Counted from the stretch's first letter, positions 43,432 to 51,783 are shown. The stretch: DNA of 64,000 bases from Stigmatella aurantiaca (GCF_900109545.1 NZ_FOAP01000001.1:558001-622000); one strand, 5' to 3'. Notes: generated by a model from the letters alone, not told the origin. Translations and numbers: made by a program.

Positions 43432-44217
43432 TCAGCGCGTCACCGAGACCGAGACGCTCCCCAGCCCCTCGACGGTGAGGCGGACCTCGTCCCCGGGCTG
43501 GAGCATGTGGGCAGCGGTGGCCGCGCCCGCGAGCACGATGCTGCCGGCGGGCAGCGCCTCCCCCGTCTCCGCGAGCAGCTCACAGAGCTGGACGACGGAC
43601 AGGAGCGGGTCGCCCGAGATGGCGCTGGAGAGCGCCGACTGCACGGTGGCGCCGTTCACCTCCATGGACATCCCGAGCTGGGCCAGCGCCAGCTCCCGGG
43701 GAGGCCGCTCGAGCGTGCCCAGCACGAACATCGAGGACGAGGAGTTGTCCGCCACCACGTCCGGCAGGGAGAAGTATTTGAAGTCGAGGTAGCGCGAATC
43801 GAGGATCTCCATCGCCGCGAACACGCTCGCGCACGCCTCGAGCGCCTCCTCCCGGGAGATGCGCCCGCGCAGCTCGCGCGAGGTGCGGAAGGCGACCTCC
43901 GGCTCAATCTTGGGATGGATGAAGCCCTGCAGCCGGAAGACGCCGCCGGCGGGCACCTGCATCGGCTCGGTGAGCACCCCGTAGACCGGCGAGTCCAGGT
44001 TCATCTGCTTGCGCTTGGCCTCGGAGGTCAGCCCCATCTTGAGGCCGATGACGCGCTCGCCGCGCGCGAGGCGCAGGCGGATGCCCTCGGCCTGAACGGC
44101 ATAGGCGTCCTTCAGCGTCAGGTCCGGCTGGGACCGGGTGAGGGGCGGGATGGGCTGGGCCTCGAGCCGGGCGCGGTCCAGCACGCGGGCCAGCTCCGGG
44201 TGATTCGTCATGGGCAT
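43432..44217 (-). CDS. 4-oxalocrotonate decarboxylase (DmpH/NbaG-like)
   Basis: A 261-residue member of the hydratase/decarboxylase family, close to the usual 264. Motifs GLKMGLTSEAK and IHPKIEPEVAF, with VEILDSRYLDFK-like AMEILDSRYLDFKYFSLPD, match DmpH/NbaG decarboxylase rather than the DmpE/MhpD hydratase. It would convert 4-oxalocrotonate to 2-oxopent-4-enoate with Mg2+. ATG 44217 has GGGAG seven bases upstream; ATG 44211 is possible. It is transcribed divergently from the six-enzyme kynurenine set and completes the lower pathway there. Confidence 0.85.
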   Translation of the reverse strand: MPMTNHPELARVLDRARLEAQPIPPLTRSQPDLTLKDAYAVQAEGIRLRLARGERVIGLKMGLTSEAKRKQMNLDSPVYGVLTEPMQVPAGGVFRLQGFIHPKIEPEVAFRTSRELRGRISREEALEACASVFAAMEILDSRYLDFKYFSLPDVVADNSSSSMFVLGTLERPPRELALAQLGMSMEVNGATVQSALSSAISGDPLLSVVQLCELLAETGEALPAGSIVLAGAATAAHMLQPGDEVRLTVEGLGSVSVSVTR

Positions 44218-44371
44218 GGGTGGGCTCCCTCGGACGCCCGGCAGCTTCGAGGCCGTACGCGGGCGAGGCAAGGGGCATCTGCTTGCTATGTGAAACCCTG
44301 GGCGGACGGCGGTGGGCCGGGGCATTTCACCGTGTTATTCGAGGCACAAGGTCTCCCAGGAGGGTGCCAGC

Positions 44372-45814
44372 GTGCAGAAGGTCCTCAACTACATCGGTGG
44401 GGAGCTGGTCCCTCCCACCTCCAACCAGTGGCTCGACAAGCCCGAGCCGGCCACGGCCGAGCTGTACGCCCACGTGCCGGACTCGGACGAGACGGACGTG
44501 CAGCGCGCCGTCGAGGCCGCCACGAATGCCTTCCCCGCCTGGTCCGCCATGCCCGCGGTGGAGCGGGCCCGGCTGCTGCGCCGCATGGCGGGCACGATCC
44601 AAGCCCGCATGGAGGCCTTCGCCCGCGCCGAGTCCATCGACACGGGCAAGCCGCTCTCGGTGGCCACCAGCGTGGACATCCCGCGCAGCATCCTCAACCT
44701 GGAGTTCTTCGCCGACGCGGTGACGCAGTTCTCCAGCGAGGCCCACGCCACGGACTCGGTGGCGCTCAACTACACCCTGCGCGCGCCGCTGGGGGTGGTG
44801 GGGTGCATCTCGCCCTGGAACCTGCCGCTCTACCTCTTCACCTGGAAGATTGCCCCCGCGCTGGCCATCGGCAACTGCGTGGTGGCCAAGCCCTCCGAGG
44901 TGACGCCCATGACGGCCTTCCTCCTGGCGCAGGTGTGCCGGGAGGTGGGGCTGCCGCCAGGGGTGCTCAACATCGTGCACGGGCTGGGGGCCAAGGTGGG
45001 CGCGGCCCTGAGCCGCCACCCGGACATCGCGGCCCTCTCCTTCACGGGCAGCACGCGCACGGGGGCGGAGATCGCCCGGACCGCGGCGCCCCTCTTCAAG
45101 AAGCTCTCGCTGGAGATGGGGGGCAAGAACCCCAACGTCATCTTCGCGGACTGCGACTTCGACGAGGCGCTGGCCACCACCGTCCGCTCCTCCTTCTCCA
45201 ACCAGGGGCAGATCTGCCTCTGCGGCCCCCGCATCTTCGTGCAGGCCCCGATCTACGAGCGCTTCAAGGAGGCGCTGGTGGCGCGCACGCGGGCCCTGAA
45301 GGTGGGAGACCCGCTGGAGCCGGGGACGGAGCAGGGGGCGCTCGTCTCCCAGCAGCACTTCGAGAAGGTGATGGGCTACATCGACCTGGCCGTCCAGGAG
45401 GGCGGCCGGCTCCTCACCGGAGGCCGGCACGCGAAGCTGGACGGGCGGTGCCGCAACGGGTGGTTCGTGGAGCCCACGCTCGTGGAGGGGCTGGGGCCGG
45501 AGTGCCGCACCAACCAGGAGGAGATTTTTGGCCCGGTGGCCAGCCTCATCCCGTTCGAGCGCGAGGAGGAGGTGCTCGCCTGGGCCAACTCCACCCGCTA
45601 CGGGCTGGCGGCGAGCGTGTGGACGAAGGACCTGAGCCGGGCGCACCGCTTCGCCGCGAAGCTGCACAGCGGCATCGTCTGGGTGAACTGCTGGATGCTG
45701 AGGGACTTGCGGACGCCCTTCGGCGGGGTGAAGGACTCCGGGGTGGGGCGGGAGGGAGGCCACGAGGTGCTGCGCTTCTTCACCGAGCCCAAGAACGTGT
45801 GCGTGAAACTATGA
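44372..45814 (+). CDS. 2-aminomuconate 6-semialdehyde dehydrogenase
   Basis: A 480-residue aldehyde dehydrogenase. GTG 44372 is chosen because AGGAGG lies eight bases upstream. The NAD-binding signature FTGSTRTGAEIA, catalytic Glu in LEMGGKNPNVIF and nucleophile Cys in NQGQICLCGPRIFV are present; the GQIC-L-C variant is seen in the ALDH8/AmnC-type group. It oxidises aminomuconate semialdehyde to 2-aminomuconate in tryptophan catabolism. Its stop overlaps the next start (ATGA). Substrate assignment rests on the operon and family style. Confidence 0.9.
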   Translation: MQKVLNYIGGELVPPTSNQWLDKPEPATAELYAHVPDSDETDVQRAVEAATNAFPAWSAMPAVERARLLRRMAGTIQARMEAFARAESIDTGKPLSVATSVDIPRSILNLEFFADAVTQFSSEAHATDSVALNYTLRAPLGVVGCISPWNLPLYLFTWKIAPALAIGNCVVAKPSEVTPMTAFLLAQVCREVGLPPGVLNIVHGLGAKVGAALSRHPDIAALSFTGSTRTGAEIARTAAPLFKKLSLEMGGKNPNVIFADCDFDEALATTVRSSFSNQGQICLCGPRIFVQAPIYERFKEALVARTRALKVGDPLEPGTEQGALVSQQHFEKVMGYIDLAVQEGGRLLTGGRHAKLDGRCRNGWFVEPTLVEGLGPECRTNQEEIFGPVASLIPFEREEEVLAWANSTRYGLAASVWTKDLSRAHRFAAKLHSGIVWVNCWMLRDLRTPFGGVKDSGVGREGGHEVLRFFTEPKNVCVKL

Positions 45815-46236
45815 GCCAGGACGAGAGAATCGAGTCGAAGCGGGCCCCGGAGCCGGTGGGCCTCTATCCGCACGCGCGGCGGGTGGGCAACCTCCTGTTC
45901 CTGTCGGGGGTGGGCCCCCGCGAGCGCGGCACGAAGAAGATCCCCGGCGTCGAGCTGGACGGGGAGGGCAACATCGTCTCCTACGACATCGAGGCGCAGT
46001 GCCACTCGGTGTTCCGCAACGTGCGCTACATCCTGGAGGAGGCGGGCTCCTCGTGGGACCGGCTGGTGGACGTCACGGTGTACCTGACGAACATGAAGGC
46101 GGACTTTCCCACCTACAACCGGCTGTGGGCCGAGTACTTCCAGGGCAACCCGCCCTGCCGCACCACGCTGGAGATCAACCGGCTGCCCACGCCGATCGCC
46201 ATCGAACTCAAGTGCATTGCCACCCTGGGGGACTGA
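45811..46236 (+). CDS. 2-aminomuconate deaminase, RidA-like
   Basis: A 141-residue RidA/YjgF-family protein: GVELDGEGNIVSYDIEAQCH, YILEEAGSSWDRLVDVTVYL, TTLEINRLPTPIAIELKCIA. In the kynurenine meta-cleavage route, members such as NbaF hydrolyse 2-aminomuconate to 4-oxalocrotonate plus ammonia. It starts at ATG 45811 inside the aldehyde dehydrogenase stop and is followed three bases later by the dioxygenase gene. Context makes this function much more likely than generic imine deaminase. Confidence 0.9.
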   Translation: MSQDERIESKRAPEPVGLYPHARRVGNLLFLSGVGPRERGTKKIPGVELDGEGNIVSYDIEAQCHSVFRNVRYILEEAGSSWDRLVDVTVYLTNMKADFPTYNRLWAEYFQGNPPCRTTLEINRLPTPIAIELKCIATLGD

Positions 46237-46239
46237 GCC

Positions 46240-46761
46240 ATGGGACGCCTGCAACCCATCAACTTCAAGAAGTGGATCGACGAGCACCGCCACCTGCTCA
46301 AGCCGCCCGTGGGCAACCAACTGGTCTGGGAGGACCGGGAGTTCATCGTGATGGTGGTGGGCGGGCCGAACGCGCGCACGGACTTCCACATCAACGAGGG
46401 CGAGGAGTTCTTCTACCAGGTGGAGGGGGACATCACCCTGCGCATCATGGAGGACGGCAAGCCCCAGGACATCCCCATCCGCGAGGGGGACATCTTCCTG
46501 CTGCCCCCGAAGGTGCCGCACTCGCCGCAGCGGCCCGCGGGGACGGTGGGGCTCGTCATGGAGCGCAGGCGGCGGCCCGAGGAGCAGGATGGCTTCGCGT
46601 GGTTCTGCCCCCGGTGTGACGCCAAGCTGTACGAGGAGACGCTGCACGTCACCCACCTCGTCACGCAGCTTCCCCCCGTGTTCGACCGCTTCTTCGGCAC
46701 GCCGGAGAACTGCACCTGCAAGCAGTGCGGTTTCCAGGCCACCCGGGGCGGGGGCAAGTGA
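46240..46761 (+). CDS. 3-hydroxyanthranilate 3,4-dioxygenase
   Basis: A 173-residue cupin. Iron ligands inferred from the family are His50, Glu56 and His94 (DFHINEGEEFFYQ; PPKVPHSP). As in other bacterial enzymes a C-terminal rubredoxin-like site is present: Cys123/Cys126 (CPRC) and Cys160/Cys163 (CKQC). It opens 3-hydroxyanthranilate to 2-amino-3-carboxymuconate semialdehyde. Its stop overlaps the GTG start of the decarboxylase. Confidence 0.96.
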   Translation: MGRLQPINFKKWIDEHRHLLKPPVGNQLVWEDREFIVMVVGGPNARTDFHINEGEEFFYQVEGDITLRIMEDGKPQDIPIREGDIFLLPPKVPHSPQRPAGTVGLVMERRRRPEEQDGFAWFCPRCDAKLYEETLHVTHLVTQLPPVFDRFFGTPENCTCKQCGFQATRGGGK

Positions 46762-47774
46762 AGATCGACATCCACACCCACCTGCTGCCGGCCGAGCTGC
46801 CGCGCTTCGCCGAACGCTATGGCTATGGCGGGTTCATCACCCTGGAGCACCACCAGCCGTGCCGGGCGCGGATGATGCGGGATGACGGGAAGTTCTTCCG
46901 CGAAATCGAGAGCAACTGCTGGGACCCGGCGCGCCGCCTGGCCGAGTGCGATGCCGCGGGCGTCAGCGTCCAGGTGCTCTCCACGGTGCCGGTGATGTTC
47001 AGCTACTGGGCGAAGCCGGAGCACGGGCTGGACCTGTCCCGCTTCCTGAATGACCACCTGGCCTCGGTGGTGCGGACGAACCCGCGCCGTTTCGCGGGGC
47101 TGGGAACGGTGCCCTTGCAGGATGTGCCCAGGGCCATCGGGGAGCTGGAGCGCTGCGTGCGCGAACTGGGGCTCGCGGGGGTGCAGATCGGCTCCCACGT
47201 GAACGGCACCAACCTGGGGGATGCCTCGCTCTTTCCCTTCTTCGAGGCGGCGGCGGCGCTGGGGGCGGCGGTGTTCGTCCACCCGTGGGACATGCTGGGC
47301 GGGGCGCGGCTGGAGAAGTACTGGCTGCCGTGGCTCGTGGGCATGCCCGCCGAGGTGGCCATCGCGCTCTCCACGCTCATCTTCTCGGGGACGCTGGAGC
47401 GGCTGCCTACGCTGCGGCTCGCCTTCGCCCACGGAGGCGGCTCCTTCCCGGGGACGATTGGCCGGCTCCAGCATGGCTTCGAGGCGCGGCCGGACCTGGT
47501 GGCCGTGGACAACCCGGTGCCGCCGCGGGACTACCTGGGGCGCTTCTGGGTGGACTCGCTGGTACACGACGCGGACGTGCTGCGCCTCATCCTCCGGCTG
47601 CTGGGTCCGGAGAAGGTGGCGCTGGGCAGTGACTACCCGTTCCCGCTGGGGGAGGAGCGTCCGGGCACGCTGCTCGAATCCCTGACGGAGCTGGATGCCG
47701 CCACGCGCGAGCGGCTGCTGTGGCGCAACGCCCTCGAATGGCTCGGGCGCACCCGGGAGGACTTTGGCTCATGA
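46758..47774 (+). CDS. 2-amino-3-carboxymuconate-6-semialdehyde decarboxylase (ACMSD)
   Basis: A 338-residue amidohydrolase-fold protein: MKIDIHTHLLP carries the zinc His6 and His8; later His residues occur in FVHPWDMLGG and AFAHGGGSF, and the metal Asp in LGSDYPFPLG. It decarboxylates ACMS to aminomuconate semialdehyde, directing flux away from quinolinate and NAD. GTG 46758 overlaps the dioxygenase stop; the ATGA at its end overlaps kynU. Confidence 0.95.
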   Translation: MKIDIHTHLLPAELPRFAERYGYGGFITLEHHQPCRARMMRDDGKFFREIESNCWDPARRLAECDAAGVSVQVLSTVPVMFSYWAKPEHGLDLSRFLNDHLASVVRTNPRRFAGLGTVPLQDVPRAIGELERCVRELGLAGVQIGSHVNGTNLGDASLFPFFEAAAALGAAVFVHPWDMLGGARLEKYWLPWLVGMPAEVAIALSTLIFSGTLERLPTLRLAFAHGGGSFPGTIGRLQHGFEARPDLVAVDNPVPPRDYLGRFWVDSLVHDADVLRLILRLLGPEKVALGSDYPFPLGEERPGTLLESLTELDAATRERLLWRNALEWLGRTREDFGS

Positions 47775-49054
47775 CGGAGGCTTCGATGCGTTTCGAGGAA
47801 GGGGAGGCGTTCGCGAGGAGGATGGACGCCGAGGACCCCCTGCGCGCGTTCCGGGAGGAGTTCCTCTTTCCTCAGAGCCCCCAGGGAGGGCCCCTGGTCT
47901 ACCTGGCGGGAAACTCGCTGGGGCTTCAGCCGCGCCGGACAAAGCAGTACGTCCAGGAGGAGCTGGAGGACTGGGCGCGGCTGGGCGTGGAGGGCCACTT
48001 CCATGCGCGCCACCCCTGGCTGCCGTACCACGAGAACCTGACCGGACAGACGGCGCGGCTCGTGGGAGCGCTGCCCTCCGAAGTGGTGGTGATGAACACC
48101 CTCTCGGTGAACCTCCACCTGATGATGGTGTCGTTCTACCGGCCCACGCGCGAGCGATTCAAAATCCTCATCGAAGGAGGGGCGTTCCCCTCGGACCAGT
48201 ACGCAGTGGCCTCCCAGGCACGCTTTCACGGGTTCGACCCCAAGGACGCGGTGCTGAAGCTGGAGCCGCGCGCGGGCGAGGACACGCTGCGCACGGAGGA
48301 CATCCTGGAGACGCTGGAGCGGCACGGCGCCAGCATCGCCCTGGTGCTGCTGGGCAACGTGAACTACCTCACCGGGCAGGCGTTCGACATGAAGGCCCTC
48401 ACCCAGGCCGCGCACGCGCGGGGCTGCCGGGTGGGGTTCGATCTGGCGCACGGGGCGGGCAACCTGCATCTGTCGCTGCACGACGATGGGCCCGACTTCG
48501 CCGTCTGGTGCTCGTACAAGTACCTCAACGGCGGCCCGGGAGCGCTGGGAGGCGTCTTCGTCCATGAGCGGCACGCCCGGGCGGAGGGCCTGCCGCGCTT
48601 CGAGGGCTGGTGGGGCAACGACAAGGCCACCCGGTTTCAGATGGGGCCGGACTTCGTCCCGCTGCCGGGGGCGGAAGGGTGGCAGCTCTCCAACCCGCCC
48701 ATTCTCCAGCTCGCGGCCCTGAGGGCCTCGATGGAGCTGTTCGACCAGGCCACCATGCCCCGCCTGAGGGCCAAGGGGGACCTGCTCACGGGCTACCTGG
48801 AGTTCCTGCTCGACCGGCTGCCGCCGGGGTTCGTGCGCGTCACCACCCCGAGGGACGTGAAGGCGCGGGGCTCGCAGCTCTCGCTGCGCTTCTCGCGGGA
48901 CCCGAGGCGCTTGCTGACCCGGCTCTCCGAGGCGGACGTCTGCTGTGACTTCCGTGCGCCGGACATCATCCGGGCGGCCCCCGCGCCGCTGTACAACTCC
49001 TTTCAGGACGTCTACCGCTTCGTGAAGGTGCTGGAGAGCCATGCCCGCGATTGA
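47771..49054 (+). CDS. kynU: kynureninase
   Basis: A 427-residue PLP enzyme: YLAGNSLGLQPRRTKQYVQE, HENLTGQTARLVGA, GFDLAHGAGNLHLSLHDDG, and the Schiff-base lysine in CSYKYLNGGPG (about residue 249). It cleaves 3-hydroxykynurenine (or kynurenine) to 3-hydroxyanthranilate (or anthranilate) and alanine. ATG 47771 overlaps the ACMSD stop. Its own 3' end overlaps the KMO gene by 14 bases. Confidence 0.97.
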   Translation: MTEASMRFEEGEAFARRMDAEDPLRAFREEFLFPQSPQGGPLVYLAGNSLGLQPRRTKQYVQEELEDWARLGVEGHFHARHPWLPYHENLTGQTARLVGALPSEVVVMNTLSVNLHLMMVSFYRPTRERFKILIEGGAFPSDQYAVASQARFHGFDPKDAVLKLEPRAGEDTLRTEDILETLERHGASIALVLLGNVNYLTGQAFDMKALTQAAHARGCRVGFDLAHGAGNLHLSLHDDGPDFAVWCSYKYLNGGPGALGGVFVHERHARAEGLPRFEGWWGNDKATRFQMGPDFVPLPGAEGWQLSNPPILQLAALRASMELFDQATMPRLRAKGDLLTGYLEFLLDRLPPGFVRVTTPRDVKARGSQLSLRFSRDPRRLLTRLSEADVCCDFRAPDIIRAAPAPLYNSFQDVYRFVKVLESHARD

Positions 49055-50438
49055 CCAGACGCAGACCGTGACGCTGGCTGGAGCGGGGCTGGTGGGCTCG
49101 CTGCTGGCCATGTTCCTGGCCCGGCGCGGCTTCCAGGTGGAGGTGCTGGAGCGGCGTGCGGACATGCGGAAGGAGCAGGGCTCGGCGGGACGCTCCATCA
49201 ACCTCGCCATCTCCGCGCGAGGGCTGCATGCGCTGCGGCAGGTGGGGCTGGAGCAGGAGGCGCTGCGGCACGCCATCCCCATGCGGGGCCGGATGATCCA
49301 CCCGCTGTCGGGGGAGCTGAGCCTGCAACCCTATGGGAAGGATGACTCCCAGCACATCAACAGCATCTCCCGGGCGTGGCTCAACAAGAGCCTGATGACG
49401 CACGCGGAAGAGACCAACCGGGTCTCCATTCGCTTCAAGCAGCGCATCCAGCACGTGGACTTCGACACGGGCGCGCTCACGGTGCTGGACGAGCCGAGCG
49501 GCACCACCCGAGAGGAGCGGGCCGCCGTGCTGCTGGGCACGGATGGCTCGGGCTCGGCGGTGCGGCAGGAGATGATGCGGCTGCCGGGATACCACTCGAC
49601 CCAGGAGCCGCTGGGCCACGGCTACAAGGAGCTGACCATTCCGGCGGGGCAGGGGAGCACGTTCCAGATGGAGAAGAACGCGCTGCACATCTGGCCTCGG
49701 GGCGCCTTCATGCTCATCGCGCTGCCGAACGAGGACGGCAGCTTCACCTGCACGCTCTTCCTGCCGTTCGAAGGGCCGGTGAGCTTCGCGTCCCTGGACT
49801 CCCCCGAGAAGGTGCAGGCCTTCTTCGAGGAGCAGTTTCCGGACGCCGTTCCGCTCCTGCCGGAGCTGACGCACGACTTCTTCCACAACCCCACGGGGAC
49901 GATGGTCACCGTGAAGAGCGCGCCCTGGCACGTGGGAGGGCGCGCGCTGGTGCTGGGAGACGCGGCGCACGCCATCGTGCCGTTCTTCGGCCAGGGGATG
50001 AACTGCGGCTTCGAGGACTGCGTGGTGCTCGATGGGTGCCTGGCGCGCCACCAGACGTGGGAGGACGCCTTCGGGGAGTTCTTCGGGCTGCGCAAGACGA
50101 ACGCGGATGCCATCGCGGACATGGCGGTGGAGAACTTCACGGAGATGAGCAGCAGCACCGCCAGCGCGCGCTTCCTGCTGGAGAAGCAGGTGGAGAAGGC
50201 GCTGCTCAACGCGTTTCCGGGCCAGTTCCTGAGCCGCTATTCGCTGGTGAGCTTCAGCCGGGCTCCCTACCGCCTGGCCTACGAGGCCGGTACGCGGGCG
50301 GGAGGCATCGTGTCGGAGCTGGCCGAGGGCCTGTCGCGCGTGGAAGACGTGGACATGGAGCGGGCCGCCCGGCTCATCCAGGAACGGCTGGTGCCATTCA
50401 TGAAGGAGCACGCGGATGGATTTCGGACTGAAGGATAA
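49041..50438 (+). CDS. kynurenine 3-monooxygenase
   Basis: A 465-residue FAD monooxygenase: Rossmann VTLAGAGLVGSLLAMFLARR, SINLAISARGLHALRQVG (KMO-typical), and the second flavin motif LVLGDAAHAIVPFFGQGMNC. The C-terminal region (SRAPYRLAYEAGTRAGGIVS) differs from the eukaryotic membrane anchor, as in bacterial KMO. It hydroxylates kynurenine to 3-hydroxykynurenine. It is the upstream step of the pathway but a downstream gene in the operon; tryptophan dioxygenase and formamidase are not in the window. Confidence 0.95.
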   Translation: MPAIDQTQTVTLAGAGLVGSLLAMFLARRGFQVEVLERRADMRKEQGSAGRSINLAISARGLHALRQVGLEQEALRHAIPMRGRMIHPLSGELSLQPYGKDDSQHINSISRAWLNKSLMTHAEETNRVSIRFKQRIQHVDFDTGALTVLDEPSGTTREERAAVLLGTDGSGSAVRQEMMRLPGYHSTQEPLGHGYKELTIPAGQGSTFQMEKNALHIWPRGAFMLIALPNEDGSFTCTLFLPFEGPVSFASLDSPEKVQAFFEEQFPDAVPLLPELTHDFFHNPTGTMVTVKSAPWHVGGRALVLGDAAHAIVPFFGQGMNCGFEDCVVLDGCLARHQTWEDAFGEFFGLRKTNADAIADMAVENFTEMSSSTASARFLLEKQVEKALLNAFPGQFLSRYSLVSFSRAPYRLAYEAGTRAGGIVSELAEGLSRVEDVDMERAARLIQERLVPFMKEHADGFRTEG

Positions 50439-51153
50439 GCGGGCGCTGGTGCTGGGGGCCTCCGGTGGCCTGGGATTCGCCATCGCCTCGACACTGGTGA
50501 AGGAGGGGGCGAAGGTAGCCATCTGCTCGCGCAGCGAGGAGCGGATTCGTGCCGCGGCATCGAGCATGGGGGCGGTGCAGGGCATCGCCGCGGACCTCAC
50601 CGCGCCGGGGAGTACCCGTTCGGTCGTGGAGAAAGCCATCACGGCGCTGGGCGGCGTGGACATCTTGGTCATCAACACCGGAGGCCCCCCGAAAGGCGGC
50701 ATCCTGGATGTGACAGACGCTCAGTGGCAGGAAGGCTTTCAGAGTCTGTGGATGGGCGCGGTGGAAGGGATTCGCGCGGCAGTGCCAGGAATGAAGGAAC
50801 GGAACTGGGGCCGCATCGTGATGGTGACCTCCTCTTCGGCCCGCGAGCCCATGCCAGGGCTCACCATCTCCAGTGGCCTGAGGGCAGGCCTGATGGGGCT
50901 CACCAAGATTGTCAGCGACGAAGTAGCGGGCCACGGCATCACCCTGAACGCCGTACTCCCGGGCTACCACGCCACGGATCGCCTGAAACAACTGGGCATC
51001 GCCGAGGAGCGGCTCTCTTCACAAATTCCCGCGCGGCGGCTGGGGCGTCCGGAAGAGCTGGGCGCCTTGGTGGCATTCCTGGCTTCGGAGCAAGCGGCGT
51101 ACATCACCGGTCAATCCATCGTAGCCGACGGTGGCGCGTCTCGCAGCTTTTAA
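50416..51153 (+). CDS. SDR-family protein without the usual Tyr/Lys catalytic pair
   Basis: A 245-residue FabG-like SDR overlapping the KMO gene by 23 bases, so clearly part of the operon. It has ALVLGASGGLGFAIASTL, NTGGPPKGGILD and the C-terminal ITGQSIVADGGASRSF. Where YxxxK is expected it reads TISSGLRAGLMGLTK, so Tyr is Ser and Lys is Arg. I recall a conserved-domain subgroup of beta-ketoacyl-reductase-like SDRs that lacks the catalytic tetrad. A role in kynurenine metabolism is inferred only from position; a redox step seems unlikely. Confidence 0.88.
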   Translation: MDFGLKDKRALVLGASGGLGFAIASTLVKEGAKVAICSRSEERIRAAASSMGAVQGIAADLTAPGSTRSVVEKAITALGGVDILVINTGGPPKGGILDVTDAQWQEGFQSLWMGAVEGIRAAVPGMKERNWGRIVMVTSSSAREPMPGLTISSGLRAGLMGLTKIVSDEVAGHGITLNAVLPGYHATDRLKQLGIAEERLSSQIPARRLGRPEELGALVAFLASEQAAYITGQSIVADGGASRSF

Positions 51154-51292
51154 AATAAGAATAGCCCGACGCCTATGCATATGGCGCGGAATTCGAGATG
51201 CCGAGAGAATAATCTCGTGCACGAACGGCACGCAGCTCAACGTGATGTTCTGCCCCGCAGGCTGATTCTCTCCTCCTCTGGAGTTTCCCGGC

Positions 51293-51318
51293 GCCCAGTC
51301 CTCCCCCGAGGGCTGGGC
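51293..51318 (+). terminator. terminator-like hairpin after the kynurenine operon
   Basis: Arms GCCCAGTCCTC and GAGGGCTGGGC (11 pairs, one T-G) enclose a CCCC loop, followed by ATTGTTCT. The T-tract is weak, but the stem is strong and it lies 140 bases after the last gene of the operon. Confidence 0.6.
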
Positions 51319-51357
51319 ATTGTTCTATCTGCTCACGGTCAAGCCAACCTCCCGCTT

Positions 51358-51411
51358 CTTGTAACGTGTTAGGTTACAAGGGGGGCGGGGGCGTATCAGT
51401 TCATGTTACAA
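51358..51411. promoter_or_regulatory. dyad CTTGTAAC-N7-GTTACAAG plus extra half-site
   Basis: Perfect eight-base arms at 51358-51365 and 51373-51380, with another GTTACAA half-site at 51405-51411, 32 bases beyond the second arm (about three helical turns). The element is AT-rich for this genome and lies about 170 bases before the Cys-rich peptide gene. An operator for that gene is the simplest reading. The remainder of 51154-51552 shows no gene. Confidence 0.5.
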
Positions 51412-51552
51412 ATCTGGACTTGAGCGCCTTGGCGCACGGGCGGGGCAGCGGTGGAAGGGGCCGGTGGAATGAAATGTGCATCTCGCATTGCCCTCGAAGT
51501 ATTCAGTTGCGCGATACCCTAACGTTTCACTCTTCCCCCGCCGAGGTGTCCC

Positions 51553-51702
51553 ATGAAGACCCATGCAAAGAAGACCCGCTCGAAGAAGGCCAATCAATTC
51601 ATCGCCTCGCTGCTGAAGGACAGCACGAAGGGCCCCATTGATATCTGTAAGATCTGTAACTTCTGCATGCTCTGCAACATTTGCCGGATTGGCAGCAAGT
51701 AG
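51553..51702 (+). CDS. 49-residue peptide with a (Cys-X-X)x5 core
   Basis: Read directly: ATG 51553, GAGG six bases upstream, stop TAG at 51700. The first ~15 residues are Lys/Arg-rich (MKTHAKKTRSKKANQF), followed by a hydrophobic/polar segment (IASLLKDSTKGPID). The core at residues 31-45 repeats hydrophobic-Cys-X exactly: Cys32, Cys35, Cys38, Cys41 and Cys44 (ICKICNFCMLCNICR), then IGSK. It looks like a precursor peptide (leader plus core) or a thiolate metal binder. Cys codons include TGT and the gene is less GC-rich than neighbours, suggesting unusual origin. A GRDP-like protein gene follows after a hairpin. I know no named family. Confidence 0.72.
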   Translation: MKTHAKKTRSKKANQFIASLLKDSTKGPIDICKICNFCMLCNICRIGSK

Positions 51703-51718
51703 GGCATTTGGGCTGCGG

Positions 51719-51749
51719 GTGCCATCGCCCGCCAGAAGAGCGATGGCAC
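51719..51749 (+). other. hairpin between the Cys-rich peptide gene and the GRDP-like gene
   Basis: Perfect ten-base arms GTGCCATCGC and GCGATGGCAC with an 11-base loop, 16 bases after the peptide stop, then TTGCGTTCTTCC. It may protect or partly terminate the peptide transcript so the peptide is made in excess over the downstream protein. Confidence 0.6.
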
Positions 51750-51783
51750 TTGCGTTCTTCCGGGCGACGCGAGCGAGGGCATG

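Noticed and set aside
43300-45790. Long plus-strand frame leading into the aminomuconate deaminase gene.
   Set aside because: Overlaps the decarboxylase antisense and the aldehyde dehydrogenase in another frame; only the final part from 45811 is coding.
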